The position numbers and the translations under genes were made by a program. From Rosa chinensis (taxonomy: Eukaryota; Streptophyta; Magnoliopsida; Rosales; Rosaceae), in NCBI RefSeq assembly GCF_002994745.2, contig NC_037090.1, forward strand, positions 39,117,001 through 39,181,000: DNA of 64,000 nt, given 5' to 3'. Within the stretch, counting starts at the first letter, position 1; each line of letters begins with the position of its first letter. This document shows positions 35,500 through 47,457 of the stretch, piece after piece. A model generated the notes under the pieces. That model did not search any database. It was not told the DNA's origin and was given only the letters and a program-made list of their open reading frames with translations.

Positions 35500-35611
35500 T
35501 GAATTAACGACACCATTTTCTTTAAGTGCCAGCACGTCCTCTCCGGCACGGGTCCGACACATAGGGTAACACCGTCGTCGGCATCCGAGGCACCGACACC
35601 ATCATTCTCGG
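35500..35611 (+). pseudogene. Captured proteasome alpha-7 exon fragment, left half
   Basis: From 35565 the frame reads GNTVVGIRGTDTIILG, which matches the conserved N-terminal region of 20S proteasome alpha-type-7 subunits (family: GNAAVGVRGTDTVVLGVEKK). Weaker nucleotide resemblance extends back to about 35510. The exon is cut at 35611 by an LTR and resumes at 37882. It has no start codon or promoter of its own and is gapped upstream, so it is not a functional proteasome gene. Confidence 0.75.
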
Positions 35612-37881
35612 TGTTAAGTCCAAAATTACCTAGTGATTAATCCCCTAATCTTACACTTTTGCTTAACCTTTGTGTTTATTTATATATATTTATTGTGTTT
35701 TCCTTATCATGCTAGGAAATGATGGAGAAGCATGGAAATGCACTAAAACTCAACTTTAGCACATTTTCCTACTCCGGCTAGGAGAAACTGAGCTAAGCAA
35801 GGAAGGAAGAGTGGCAGACTGATCAAATGAACTCCAAATGAATTAAAACTTTCCAGATATATTTTAGATATCTTAAGGATCATTTTATATCAAGAGTGTA
35901 AGAGCTAGTTCGGAGTGGAAGGCCATCAAAAGATAGGTCCAATATTTTGACTAAAAGACGAAAACTGCAAAACCGGACCTGTACTGATTCCGGCAGCATT
36001 TCCGGTCACGTCATGGTGAACTAAGCTCTGAAATTTTACCAAGATGATCTACACTCATGGAGAAAAATTTTGTATGAAGAAGTCAAAGGCCAATTCCGAA
36101 CTCTCGGTGGAGATTCAATTGAAGGAAGAAAGGAGAAGAAAGTGCGCAAAAAGACAAAAAATGGGTCAACGGTGGTCAACGCCGGATTCCAGACATTTCC
36201 GGCTGAGTTGGCCGGCCGAGAACATGTGTGGAGGATAAGGAAGAGCTAACTATGGTTAGAGACTTTAGGTGGAAGACTTTAGGTCTAAGTTATTTTGAAA
36301 TTCAAAATTTGAAAGAGAACAAGTGGTCCCATTCTTACACCTTACACATTTGTCTCCCATTTATTACCTTGTTTCCTACATAATGACCCTTCTACCCTTA
36401 CTTTTTCTCCTCCACCAAAATATCTATGGGCTTTCTAGGTCATTTCTATGTGGAGTCAAAAACTAGATCCACATTTTGTGCTTACACATTTGTCAATCAC
36501 ATCTAGCCCTTCATTTCTTTTGATCTCCACTCTTGATTTGAATTGCCTTGGCCTTTAAATAGTCTTTCCTCTCTCCCCAAAACCGTGCACCCCCTTGGCT
36601 CCCTCATTTTAGAGCATCAAAATCTCTTTTTTCTCTAGTTTTAGGTTAGTTTTTCATACCTTGTACATAGTTCTTTGATTTTGTGTGAGAAATAGGTGTG
36701 TAGGCACTTGGGTTTCACCAAAACCGAAGTTACTACACACTCTAAATCAATCACAACACTTGGTTTCACACATCCAAGCCTTTGTTCTTCTTTGTTCTTG
36801 AGTTTTGTGGATGTGTATGGTGTTTTGGGTTGTAAAACCGAAAATATCATACCTTGAAGCAATTCTCTCATCATTTGACATCTTTGAGAGCTCGGTGGAA
36901 GGTCGGGTAGTTCTTCTCTTTTCTCTTCCTTCTCTCTTTAATATGATGTTCATGGCTTGTATTTGTAATAATATGTGTTGTGAATAGTTGGATTTGAGGC
37001 TAGGGCTAGCTCTAGCCAAACTTATTTGCAAATAATGTAAATTTCCATGTGATTTGATGTTTATGCATGTTTTGAATCTTTTGGCTACTATACTTTCATG
37101 TATCCTAAGTATGTTTATAGATTTATCACCTAGAAGCATGTTTTAGGAAATTAATGAATCGGAAACATAAACTTGATAAACTCTTGATTCCGTGAGCATG
37201 TGTAGGTAAATAGATGGTGGCTTAGCTTATTCCTACGGGAAGAACTAAGTTGTTTGAATTTCTTACCTTGAAATTAAAGCATGATGTTGTGAGTTTAGGT
37301 TCCGGAAGAATTTAGGCTCGTGGCACCATAGGCCATTTAGGATCCAGAAGATTTGAATGGTATAAAAGTTGTGTAATTTAACTTTGCTTCGGAAGAGATT
37401 GTTAAATTGCATGACTAGTTGGTTTCTTGGTAGCTTCATCAAAGCACTAAGGGGAAATTTATCAAAGCATGTTATTACATGTAACTTTGTGCATGAGTAA
37501 GGTTAGGTGCGATGCCTAAGTCTCTATTCTTCTCATTGATTTAGTCTCTACATTTTTATTTGTTTATTTTATTTTATGCATTTAATTTTCTTTATCCAAA
37601 TTAAAATCAACTAAGCCGCTCACTACCGCAATTGTTAATACCATCCTCATGATCTTTAGCTTCCAAAGGGCTAAGGTTGTGAACTTGTAAAAATGTAGAC
37701 TTTACATGTGTTTTCTAGGTTTATTTTCACGGTGATCTAGCTAGGGTAGAGTTACTCAATCCCTTGGGTACAATACTCTTACTTTTTTTCCCTTTACTAA
37801 AACTTGACCTTCTAATCTTGTGAGTAGGAGACATCATACACCAAATTTGCACTTATTTTATACTCAATGATGTACGCAACA
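35612..37881. mobile_element. 2.27-kb LTR (probable solo LTR) inside the captured exon
   Basis: It starts TGTTAAGTCC and ends ...GCAACA, the TG...CA form of LTRs. Flanking bases CTCGG (35607-35611) and CTTGG (37882-37886) form a 5-bp duplication with one mismatch. The two halves of the proteasome exon fit together across it. No gag or pol is present. The long frames at 36641-37139 show no known domain. It is most likely a solo LTR of a Gypsy-type element. Confidence 0.75.
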
Positions 37882-37925
37882 CTTGGCGTCGACAAGAAGT
37901 CCACTGCTAAGCTTCAAGACTCCAG
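37882..37925 (+). pseudogene. Captured proteasome alpha-7 exon fragment, right half
   Basis: The frame reads GVDKKSTAKLQDS, continuing the alpha-7 signature (GVEKKSTAKLQDSR in the family), and ends at AG followed by GTCC, consistent with an original exon-intron boundary. The following T-rich sequence (37926-38310) looks like captured intron. Confidence 0.75.
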
Positions 37926-38201
37926 GTCCCTTTTCTCCTCTCTCTTTATTTGTCTAACTCAGATGGTTGATTTCTCTTTGTGTTGATCTAATGTATGAGA
38001 AACTGAGCTTAAGATAAGAGTTTATATATGACATCGATTTCCAATTTTGGTTTCTATTTCTGCAATTAGCTTAAAGCAATAAGAACTATACCAACTTCTT
38101 GTTTATCTCCTGATCTAAAGTTGGGGTTTTTTGTTTTCTGCAATTAGCTTAAACTAATAAGAAGTAAACCAACTTTGTTTCTGTTTAGGTGGTTCTTTGT
38201 T

Positions 38202-38246
<45 letters not shown>

Positions 38247-38252
38247 CACACT
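38202..38252. repeat. (TA)n(CA)n microsatellite
   Basis: A TA dinucleotide run followed by a CA run inside the Pack-MULE. Confidence 0.9.
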
Positions 38253-38718
38253 CGAATCAGTGTTTAATAGTTGCTAATAATTTGAGTTTAAGCTTATAAT
38301 TTGTATATTTCCAGTAGAGGCATCCTAAGATTTTGAAGAATGAGGAAGATGCAATGAGTAAGGAGGAGGATGAGAAGTTCTAGAAGGAGATTGAAGAGAC
38401 GACAACAGGGGCAACTTTCTTCTTTGAGAAGATTGTGAATGTGAGATTTGAGCACTGCACAGCCAAAAAATGTAGCCAAGGTTCAAAGAGAGGCAGGGTT
38501 ATTTTTGGAATTTTCTTTTCATGTGGGCCCCACCTAAGTTGAGTTAGCAGGCCAAGTCAGCGGTTTAACGGTGCCATTTAACGGAAGTGTAACGGAATAA
38601 CCTATTAGACGAGATTTGATAACGCAGGGTTGTTTTTGATGAAATTGAAAGTGCAGGGACTGAATTGATTTTAGATCCAAACCACAGGGTACTAAACAGT
38701 ATTTAGCCCATATATTTT

Positions 38719-38732
38719 TCTTGAAAGAATCA

Positions 38733-38763
<31 letters not shown>

Positions 38764-39410
38764 TGTACATAAACTAACAAACTAGGTGCTCCAAAAAACT
38801 CGAAAGACCTAGGTTTTTTCCATTTCTAATCTCAGTGTCTCGTCTGGTGGCTCTCTCTCGGGGCAGGCATTTGGCCTAGTCGGGGTGTGGTGTCCGGCCG
38901 ACCGGGGTTTTTTTTTTCTTGAGGCTATTGCTCGGAATGTGCTTGGAAGGTTGCTGCTTTAAGTTTTTGCAAGATGATTAAGGCAGACCTGGTTGCGTAA
39001 CCTCTGTTGCATGATGGGTGCGGCGTACTGTGGTGGCGCTTCGAGTCTGGCAGCGCGGTCGTGGCGACAAAGAGGTTTGATGGTGCGGAGCACACGGTAA
39101 AAGCGTAGGCATATCAACGAGGTCGGGATGCCTGGCTGTTGTGTGTGCAATGGCATGGTCAAGTTTGGAACTAGGCTTGAGTCTAATCAAGCTTGCTGGA
39201 CTGGAGTTGTGGCTTTTCTTTGGCCTGCCTTCTTGGGTTTTTTCCTAATAGTCAGTTTTCTTACTTTTTAATAATTTTCTAGTTTTTTAAGGGAAAGCTA
39301 TGCACTTTTGTGTACCTATGTCTTTTTTTAGACTTGCTATTTACTATGTCTTTTCATAGTTCATAGGCTTGCTTTACAATAAGTTAGCATGGATGTTCTT
39401 TAATAAGTGG
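38719..39410. other. Intergenic, GC-richer unknown repeat
   Basis: An (AT)n run lies at 38731-38760. The stretch 38830-39200 is GC-rich (GGGGCAGGCATTTGG, GTCCGGCCGACC) with no sustained frame; it may be a UTR or leader piece of another retroelement. I recognise no gene. Confidence 0.4.
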
Positions 39411-39415
39411 TACTT

Positions 39416-39648
39416 GTTCAAGTAAATCCAGAATATGTGTCTGGCCCAAACTGTAGTTTACTTGACCTAGTGGTAATAGAGTTAGAATTAGAGATAATAT
39501 CGGAGAATCTTGGAGATATCCAATCAATGTAATAATACATTTCCTTGACACCTCTGATTCTATGCTTGGTAATCCTCTATATAAAGAGGCCTCTATTATC
39601 AATGAAAGTACGACTCAATTCTCTCCCAATATCAGTTTTCCTTAAACA
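39416..39648 (+). repeat. Copia 5' LTR
   Basis: It runs TGTTCAAGTAAATCC ... CTTAAACA (233 bp), with a TATATAAAG-type TATA box near 39582-39590. The sequence immediately after, CGTTATCAGCACGAAG, is the probable primer-binding region. The 3' copy matches closely but ends AAAGA where this one ends AAACA. Confidence 0.9.
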
Positions 39649-39839
39649 CGTTATCAGCACGAAGCCCTAACCCTGAAACCTTAATTTCATAGCCTTCAAA
39701 TTCCAGAAATTATCGCTGCACATGTCGAAGTCCTTGATCCCAGGAGTCCAGAACCGGCGGCAGAATCACCCGAATCGGCCGAAAAAGCACTGAACCAGCC
39801 GTCAGAAGTGACTGAGCAGTAATCGCTAGCCTCTCTAGC

Positions 39840-40060
39840 CCTGCCGAGTCTTGCTTAGAAGCTGCCGAGACCTGTCGACAGCCCCTCAAGCACCTGTCGA
39901 GACACTGCCGACAGCCCCACAAACACCTGCCGAGAGCCTGCGCGCACCTGCTGAGTCCGACTGAGAGCCCTGCCCACGCCTGCAGACATCTGCCGAGCAC
40001 CTACCGACCCTCTGCCGATAGCTTGCGCACCAGCCACGCAAGCCCTCGCCTACCCCTCGC
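39840..40060 (+). repeat. CTGCCGAG-type imperfect repeats in Copia leader
   Basis: The untranslated leader between the LTR and gag contains roughly eight to ten diverged copies of a CACCTGCCGAGAGCC-like unit. It is much more GC-rich than its surroundings. Confidence 0.6.
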
Positions 40061-40561
40061 ACCCTACAGTAGCCTCGCCAACCCCCTTGCGCAACCCTGC
40101 ATAGCCTTGCTAGCCTTACCTGCAACCACCGTCAACCAAGCTCCGGCCACCGTCGACCATCAATTTCCGGCGACTTTTTCCGGCAAATTTTTGATACTTT
40201 TTTAGGTATGTTTTCAAGGTTCTTTTAGTTCCCCTTTTTTGAAGTTTTCTATTTTTTTTCTCTTCTTTTTCTCGGGGACTTGCAAACTCCTTTCTTCTAC
40301 CCCCTCTTTCTTCTTTATAGGGGAGACTAAAAGCCAAACTGTGGGGATTCGTGCTCACTCCAAGCTTGGAGCTTGTAGAGTCCTCCAAACTTAGAGTTTG
40401 TTGAGAAATTATGATCGACCACAAACACATCATTGTTTCGATCTAATCTAATACCTCTTGGAATCAGATTTCTTGGAAGCGACTACGCTCAAAAATTCTA
40501 TTATTTTCACGGTAACCTTTTTCACTGCGAAACTAACCTTAATCTTTTGTTGTTTTTCAGC

Positions 40562-41671
40562 ATGAGTAACCTGAACAAGTTGAGCTTCGCTCCACTAGAG
40601 ACAACAGGCGCAAGATACCACAAATGGGTTCGTGATGTGTGCCAGCATCTTAAGGCTGATGGGATCCTAGATACGATCCGAGAGCCAAGTCAGAACGTGC
40701 TTACTCCTCAACAAGCTGCCACTTTTGAAGTGAATAGATCTACGAAAGAGGCGAATGAAGCTAAAGTCATAATTCTCATGACAAGGCACATGAATGACGC
40801 GCTCCATAATGAGTACCTTAATAAGGAAGACCCTAGAAAGCTATGAGTAGAACTCGAGCAGCGATTTGGTGATGTTTGTGGCTCTCTGTTTCCTGATTTA
40901 GAAGTGAGATGGCATAGCCTCCACTTCTGTGATTTCAAGTCTGTAGTTGAATACAACTTGGAAGCCCTTAGTATCAAGTCTTTGATAGAATTATGTGCAC
41001 TAAACATCACTGATACGATGTTGATCGAGAAGACTCTCTCTAGCTTCCCGGTCTCAATATTGATGATTGCAAAGAATTATTGGATTGATGTCAATGCTAA
41101 ACACATCACAAGATTTCATGAGCTTGTTGGAGCCATGAATGTAGTTGAAAAGCACGACAACATACTTGTGAAGAACTATAACTCTAGACCCGTGGGAACC
41201 AAGTCTATTCCAGAGTCTAATTATTGTCGCTCCCCTAACGGTGGGCTCAAGGAGTGAAACCCTAAGGAAATGTATAATTCTGGATGTTTTGGTCCATAAT
41301 CTCGCCCCAAAGAAGAAGGAAACCCCCAAGATAGGAGTGTACGGAACCGTGGAGGTAACCGTGTGAAGAGAGAAAGAGGCAGAGCCTCCGGCTATGGTGG
41401 TGGTGCCACCAAGGATCATAGTCGTCCCCAACGCGCCCCAAGCGCGCCTCGATCAAGGGAGCCTGACCATAATAATGCTTGTCTTCAGTGTGGAGTGTCC
41501 GGACATTGGGCCAAAGCATGTAATGCACCCCAGAATGTTGCTAAAGCATACATGACGTATCTTGAAGCAAGGGAAGCCAATTACATGAAGCAAGAAGATC
41601 AAGATGATGATCTCGCTTTAAGGGTTGAAGACTTCAAAGGCCAAGATCCACAGATTGGCGATTTTGATTAA
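40562..41671 (+). pseudogene. Copia gag
   Basis: An ATG at 40562 starts MSNLNKLSF and continues through a UBN2/DUF4219-type capsid region (YHKWVRDVCQHLKADG, NDALHNEYL). A TGA at about 40844-40846 replaces what is normally Trp in the RKLWVxLExRFG motif. The frame then continues in phase (EQRFGDV) to a second stop at 41255-41257. A CCHC knuckle, CLQCGVSGHWAKAC, follows at about 41484-41525, and the frame ends at 41671 (DPQIGDFD). It would have formed the nucleocapsid; here it is inactive. Confidence 0.8.
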
Positions 41672-44053
41672 GTCTTTTTATTTTCCAAGAGATGTAATTG
41701 GCAATTGCCATGTATTTTTGTAGTAGATGCCAATGGTTTAGTCTTTCTTCAAAGTAGGCTCACCCAAAGTAAGTGTGATGTCTAGGAAGGTTTTGAGATT
41801 TGTGGTACTTAAGCTAGTCTTGCTCCAACGACATCTCTCTACTCACCTGGTCACATTTATTTTGGAGTTACCGAAAGAAGTTAGACGACTACCATTGTTT
41901 TGCATTAGCAAGCATTTTGGATTAGATTTTCTTTGGTCAAAAGAGACAATGATGTAACATCGTTGGCTTATGAATAAAATTTCGAGCTCTTTTCATTATG
42001 ACTCCATTTTGATTTTGCGCATATTACTTTGTGACTACGATGGCTGGACCATCAGTATTAGTTCAAGGACATGGAATATATAGCCCAAGTTCCCCTTGCC
42101 AAATGGCAACTTGATTACTGTCACAGAAACTCTCTACGCTCCTAGGGTAAAATACACCCTATGAATAGCCAACGGATTCCATGCGAGAACGCATATAGTG
42201 AATGGAAATGAGTTCCTTTGCAATACCTCTAATGATTGCGAACAAAGGCGCATCTTAGAGAAGTTTATGTGTCCCTCTGGTGGACTCTATGTCACTATTC
42301 GAGCTATTAAATCCAATAAATTCATGAGATAAAATCTCTTGGATTTAGACACATATTGGCTATGTCATGACATGATAGGTCATCCTGGTCATGATATGAT
42401 GATCCATCTACTAAAGACTTCTCGAGCGAAATGAAGCATGAATCAAAAGTTGATTCCTGGACTAAGTGTGATTTCGCTGCTGCCTCTGGCGTCGTCGTCG
42501 TGCACCACCAGCCTAGGGCTGGCACAGTCCATATCCATGATGCCATGGATGGCATCCATCATGGTCATGGCGCCCTAGGTGATGCTGCAATCACCAACTT
42601 TGCTTCAAATAGAGTTTCAGACACTCAAGCCCAACCAAAATCCTTATTGGTTGCTTTTAGGGCCTCTCGCTCGTTTTTCAAAACCTGTTCCTTAGGGAAA
42701 TTAGGACTAAGACCGTCCTATGCAAAAGATATGAAAATACTCATTCTGTTCTTACATAGAATCAGTGGGGATTCTATGGACTGATTCAACCAACTTGCGA
42801 ACGTTTAAATATCTCATAATGTTGGTTGACACGCAAACACGCTGGTCACGTGTTGTGCCATTGTCCACCTGTAAATGCTGCTTATACTACACTCCTAGTA
42901 CATATCATATGACAACGAGCACACTCCCCATATCATCATATTCAGTTAATTGGAATTGATAATGCTAGAGAGTTTACATTGAAGACTTTCGATGGTTATT
43001 GCAATGGGACTAATGTTGGACATCATATTCCCATGTACACACCCAAATGGTCTAGTGGAAATGACTACGACAGTAGTCCGGACTTGGTAATGTGCACCAT
43101 TCTTCTTATATCCGCTTGGGGTGATGCAATATCACATGTAGCTATGCTAATTCGTCTACGACCCACTGCCACTCAATCTACCTCTACGTTACAGCTAGTA
43201 ACTGGGTACCAGTATCGTACTTACGCATAATTGAGTGTGTCATTTATGTGCTAATTGTGCTGCCACAGTGCACTATGATGGGTCCTTACAAATGAATGGG
43301 TAACTACGTTGGATTTGAGACTCCAACAACTGTCCGCCACTTAATACCCTTACAAGGCGATCTCCTTACCACTAGATTTGAGACAGTCTTCCAGTCGTTA
43401 GGGGGAGATAAGAATACAAATGTTCAACAGGAATGACAAAAATTGTCATGGTCTGTCCCCATTATGTCTCATCTCGATTCCTATTAAAGTGACGAGATCA
43501 CACATATCTGCTGTAAATATGTCTGCAAGGATGGACGTCCCTACGAGAGGACGTAAGCACCACCCTACACGGAGGTAGGCATGGCCATAGAGAGTGGCAT
43601 TATGGCGTTATAGGCCATGACCCTAGTTAGGATGCGTAGGAAGTCTGTGGGTTCGAAGGATACTTTGGAACAAACCAATCCTTGGATTATCGACACTCAA
43701 AATCCATCTCATGAGAATTTTTTAGATTATGGTTATCATTGGGGGACGCCACAACGTCAGAACATATTTTTGAGAATACAGAGCTCTATGAAAATTACAC
43801 TAGTGTACATGAGACGTGGGATAGAAACTCCATCAAGATTGATGATGTATTCGCGCATTTCATAGCACATGAGTTTGTTGAGTCAGATGATATCGAACCA
43901 CACTCCATTGATGAATGAATGCCAACTTAGATAAAATTGGCCTAATGAAAAGATGCGATCCAGAATAAGTTGGATTCTCTAACGAAGAGGAAGGTTTTAG
44001 AGCCAATGATGCCAACACCTCCTAAACATAAAACATGTTGACTAATGGGTGCA
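41672..44053 (+). pseudogene. Copia GAG-pre-integrase and integrase, multiply broken
   Basis: Across shifting frames I can read a pre-integrase region (FMCPSGGLYVT near 42270), a zinc-binding-like HDMIGHPGHDM near 42366-42400 and CSLGKLGLRPSYAKD near 42690-42730. Integrase core traces follow (VDTQTRWSRVVPLST near 42825, IGIDNAREFT-like near 42955, AMLIRLRPTATQS near 43140-43180), then LGGDKN near 43400, the end of the integrase C-terminal region. Stops and frameshifts are frequent. The protease region is hard to identify. The insertion at 44059 separates this from the reverse transcriptase. Confidence 0.7.
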
Positions 44054-44058
44054 AAAAT

Positions 44059-46390
44059 TGATGCAGCTAAAAGCAAGCGCATAATTTAACCCTGAAATGT
44101 CATTAGTAGTAAAAGTAAGTAGGGATCGTTCTATTTCGGGGATTGAGGGTACACTTGTCATTATCAAACAATTAAACAATTAAAATTAAAACAAAGTATA
44201 ATATTTACAAAAATATAACAAAATATATACATATTTACGAAAAGGGGGGATTTTGTTTTTGGTTTTTCGAAAATAAAACTAAGTTAACAAAACAATTAAA
44301 ATGCAAAAACATAAAAATACAAATGGAATGAGAGAACAAAGATGAAAACCGAAACATATGATTAAAATTGACTCAAACCCTAATATTGTTCATCTAAGTC
44401 AGGAGAAAAGAGTTGATCATGTGAAACATTCGAAAGCAAATGATTTCCTATATTTTACTTTTCAATGCTAATTAACCTAAGCGAAAGCACCTAGATTAAT
44501 CCTATCAAACATGCAATCAAACCCTAGAAAGCTAGTCAATCATGTCATGTTTAACGCATTACGCATAAAGAAAGGCTATCAACTCAAGTGTACAACTTAG
44601 TTATGGAAAAATCCACCTAATTGCAATCCTCTTTAATTAAATTCGATCTTTGTCCAAAACCTTTACTACTTTGATTCAAGTTTACACAAAACGAAAAGTC
44701 GATTTCATGTTCTTAAACCTAGCACCAATTATATCGAAACCCTAAGTGTTTGCAACCACATAAGATTAAAATACAAAAGTTATCTATAACGCAAATTTAA
44801 TTAAACAAACCCACATAAGCAACCTTCGAAGAACAATAATATGAATATGAAAATTCTCAATTAATCATAAAAATTCCAGAATTTAACAATTGTTCAAACA
44901 CATATGTCAACTAGAACAAAACCAACGAAATTCAAAGCAAAGGTTACAAAGGAGAATCGGATTACACCGTGAGATGGAGATGGTGTCATGGTGATGAACG
45001 ATTGATGTGGTGGTCTCTTGAATCTCGAAAGCAAGCTTCAAGGTTGGAGATGGATGATGGATGCTCACGGCTGTGCTTCTTCTCCCTTGGCCTTGCTTGA
45101 ACTCGTGGAGATGACTAAAGGATGGAGAAACTCACGGCTATGCTAAGAAGATTTTCTGATTTTTTTCTAAAGTGTAAATTGTAAAAGAAGAGGAACCCTT
45201 GACGTTGAGAAAGGGGGAGTATATATAGGGGCACGGCCTCCTTGCTCTCCAAGCCGTGTAAACCTCATGGAATTAATCTGAAAATTCTACATAATTTCCT
45301 CCAATAATATCTTGCCAAATAAGCCCTATGAGGTGGTTCAACCAATCACAAAATTCTATTTAATTCCCTAATAATCTTGGCCGAAATTCCCTTGATAATA
45401 TTCTGATTTTATACTTTAAATTCGGCCAAAACTCCTTTAGGGAATATAGGAATGTATCTAGACTTCTTTTGAGCTTTTCTTGGTCTCCACCTTTTTCTCT
45501 TTCCTTTTATTTCTCCCTTGAATATCTCTTTGCGTCAATCACCCTAGGGTTTCTTGATTTTCACGTTGATTACCTCTTTATCTCTCTCCCTTTGCACGGC
45601 AAACACATAAAATTTCTCCTCCAAGAATATTTCTTTCCATAAAAATCTCCCAAGAAAATCTCCAAGACATATCCTTCCTTGCATGGCGTCAATCACCTTT
45701 ATCTTGATTGATTTTGACGCCACTCCTTGTTTCTCTCATTACACATCACGGCAAGACACATAAGGCATCCCAAAAATATCTCATAACGTCACAAAACCCT
45801 AGCTCCCTTGGGCTTTTATCCATTTTTGCCGAAAATTCAATGTCTCTTGAGAATTCTTGGGCCTCCATGCGCCACCTTTATGCCATGTCATCATCTAGAG
45901 TCTTCAAGAAGCTTCTCTCATGCCATGTCACTTCATTAATTCGATCTCCACTCTTGGTTGGCTCAAAAGTCTTGTTTTGGCAAGCTTTCCTTTCTGGACA
46001 GGGTTTCCTGGTTGGACCAGGAAAGCTTCATTTCTTCATTTCTGCTCATTTGTGCTTCCCTTTGTACTTCACCTTGTCTCACTCCAACGTTGGCTAGCTT
46101 CTCTCTCCATTTGTGAGCTCATTTCAGCTCATTTGTGACAAGGACCTGAAAATAGAAACTAGTAAGAAAAATATAAACTTTCCTAAAATGAAAAATGGCA
46201 ACTTTCCTAAACTGAAAATGGGAAACTTTCTAAAAATGAAAAATAGAAACTACAAAAATAGAAACTTTCTACAAATAGGAACTTTCCCAATCGAAGAATG
46301 GAAACTTTCCTAAACAGAGTTTTACTAAGGAAATGACGCAAGAAATGTAGGAAAAAGCAAGTAAAACGTCGCATTAAAATGCTCCTATCA
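44059..46390. mobile_element. Insertion A: 2.33-kb LTR-like segment (TG...CA)
   Basis: It starts TGATGCAGCTAAAAGC and ends ATGCTCCTATCA. The termini match those of insertion B (50738-53087), including the internal phrase AGTAGGGATCGTTC. Copia coding breaks off immediately before it and resumes after it. No gag or pol is seen, so it is probably a solo LTR. A clear 5-bp duplication was not found (AAAAT left, ATAGG right). Near 46150-46320 is a short imperfect tandem repeat of a GGAAACTTTCCTAAA-type unit. Confidence 0.65.
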
Positions 46391-47452
46391 ATAGGCCTTC
46401 GTTAGAAAGCATGATGAGAAAAAGAGATGGAATCTCGCCTTATGGCGCAAGTCTTCTCACAAAACGCCCTAGAATCGACTATGATGAGACATATTCTCTC
46501 GTAATGGATGTCATTGCACTCCATTACCTTGTCAGTTTGGTAGTTTCCAGATAACTGAACATGCAGCTTACAAATGTGGTCACTGCGTATCTCAATGGAG
46601 ATCTAGGTATGGAATATACATGAAGGTTCATGATGAACTTCATTTATCCAAGTCAAGTGGCTCTAGACTACAGAGCGCGTTTACAATGAGGTTGAAACGC
46701 TCACTAAAGCGACTACTTGATTGGGAAAGGATATGCCGGTGCGTTTCCATAACAAATTTCGGACTCTATCGTTGTTCATGTTGGACATGATCTTCATTGG
46801 AAGCTCTTAAAGAGTTAAGGGAAACCGTTGAACACTTGAAATCTGATTTTGAGATGAAAGATTTTGGGAGAACACGATTATGTCTCGGTTTGGAACTTGA
46901 GCATCGTGGTGATAGATACTTACAAGGTCAAGGCTTCAAGCACCCCCATGATCGTCTATAGTCTTGATCCTAAAAATGATCATCTTTGTCCAAAGGATGA
47001 TGGCAAGGATGTGCTAGAGGCAGAAGTGTCTTACTTAAGTACAATATGCGCATTATTATACTTAGCTCAATGCACAAGACCAGACATCTCATTTTCCATG
47101 AACTTGTTAGCTAGATATAACTTTGTGCCAATGCGACGCCATTAGATTGGTGTAAAAGATATCTTTCGGTAGTTGAGATGTACAATTGATATGGGCTTAT
47201 TCTATTCCTATAGAGAGACGATGGATTCAGACCCATCATATGTCAAGAACGCCACCAATAGTGGTCTGCGTTCCCTCTCCGCATCCCAAAACGACACAAG
47301 TGTTTTGGAATGCTTTTCTGATGTGGGGTATCTCTTTGACCCACACAAAGGTCATTCCTAAACTGGTTAAGTATTTACCATGGGTAAGACCGCAATATCT
47401 TGGAAGTCTACAGAATAGACCCTCGTCGCTATATCTTCGAACCATGCAAAGA
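46391..47452 (+). pseudogene. Copia reverse transcriptase and start of RNase H
   Basis: Recognisable pieces include FSQNALESTMMRHIL (family RPGIDYDETYSPV region) near 46450-46500, a VDDM-region remnant near 46780, LGLELEH-like near 46880, then YLSTICALLYLAQCTRPDISFS near 47030-47095 and GYLFDPHKGHS near 47330-47361. The RNase H SSNHAKII motif is cut by the solo LTR at 47458. Multiple stops make it inactive. Confidence 0.75.
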
Positions 47453-47457
47453 TTATT

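Larger units (their letters stand above)
34904..38709. mobile_element. Pack-MULE-like element carrying host gene fragments
   Basis: Long terminal inverted repeats of about 210 bp (34904-35113 and 38480-38709) begin GGGCTAAATA and pair through CCGTTAAACCGCTGAC / GTCAGCGGTTTAACGG and GGGGCCCACA-like blocks. A perfect 9-bp duplication flanks them. There is no transposase. The interior is more GC-rich than its surroundings and contains an exon fragment of a proteasome subunit plus other coding-like pieces (near 35215-35285 and 38313-38480) of unknown origin. A 2.27-kb LTR is nested inside. Without it the element is about 1.53 kb. This structure, long TIRs with internal gene pieces and no transposase, defines Pack-MULEs. 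Confidence 0.85.

Noticed and set aside
36641..37139. 130- and 77-codon minus-strand frames
   Set aside because: They lie inside a nested LTR and show no domain, so coding is not supported.
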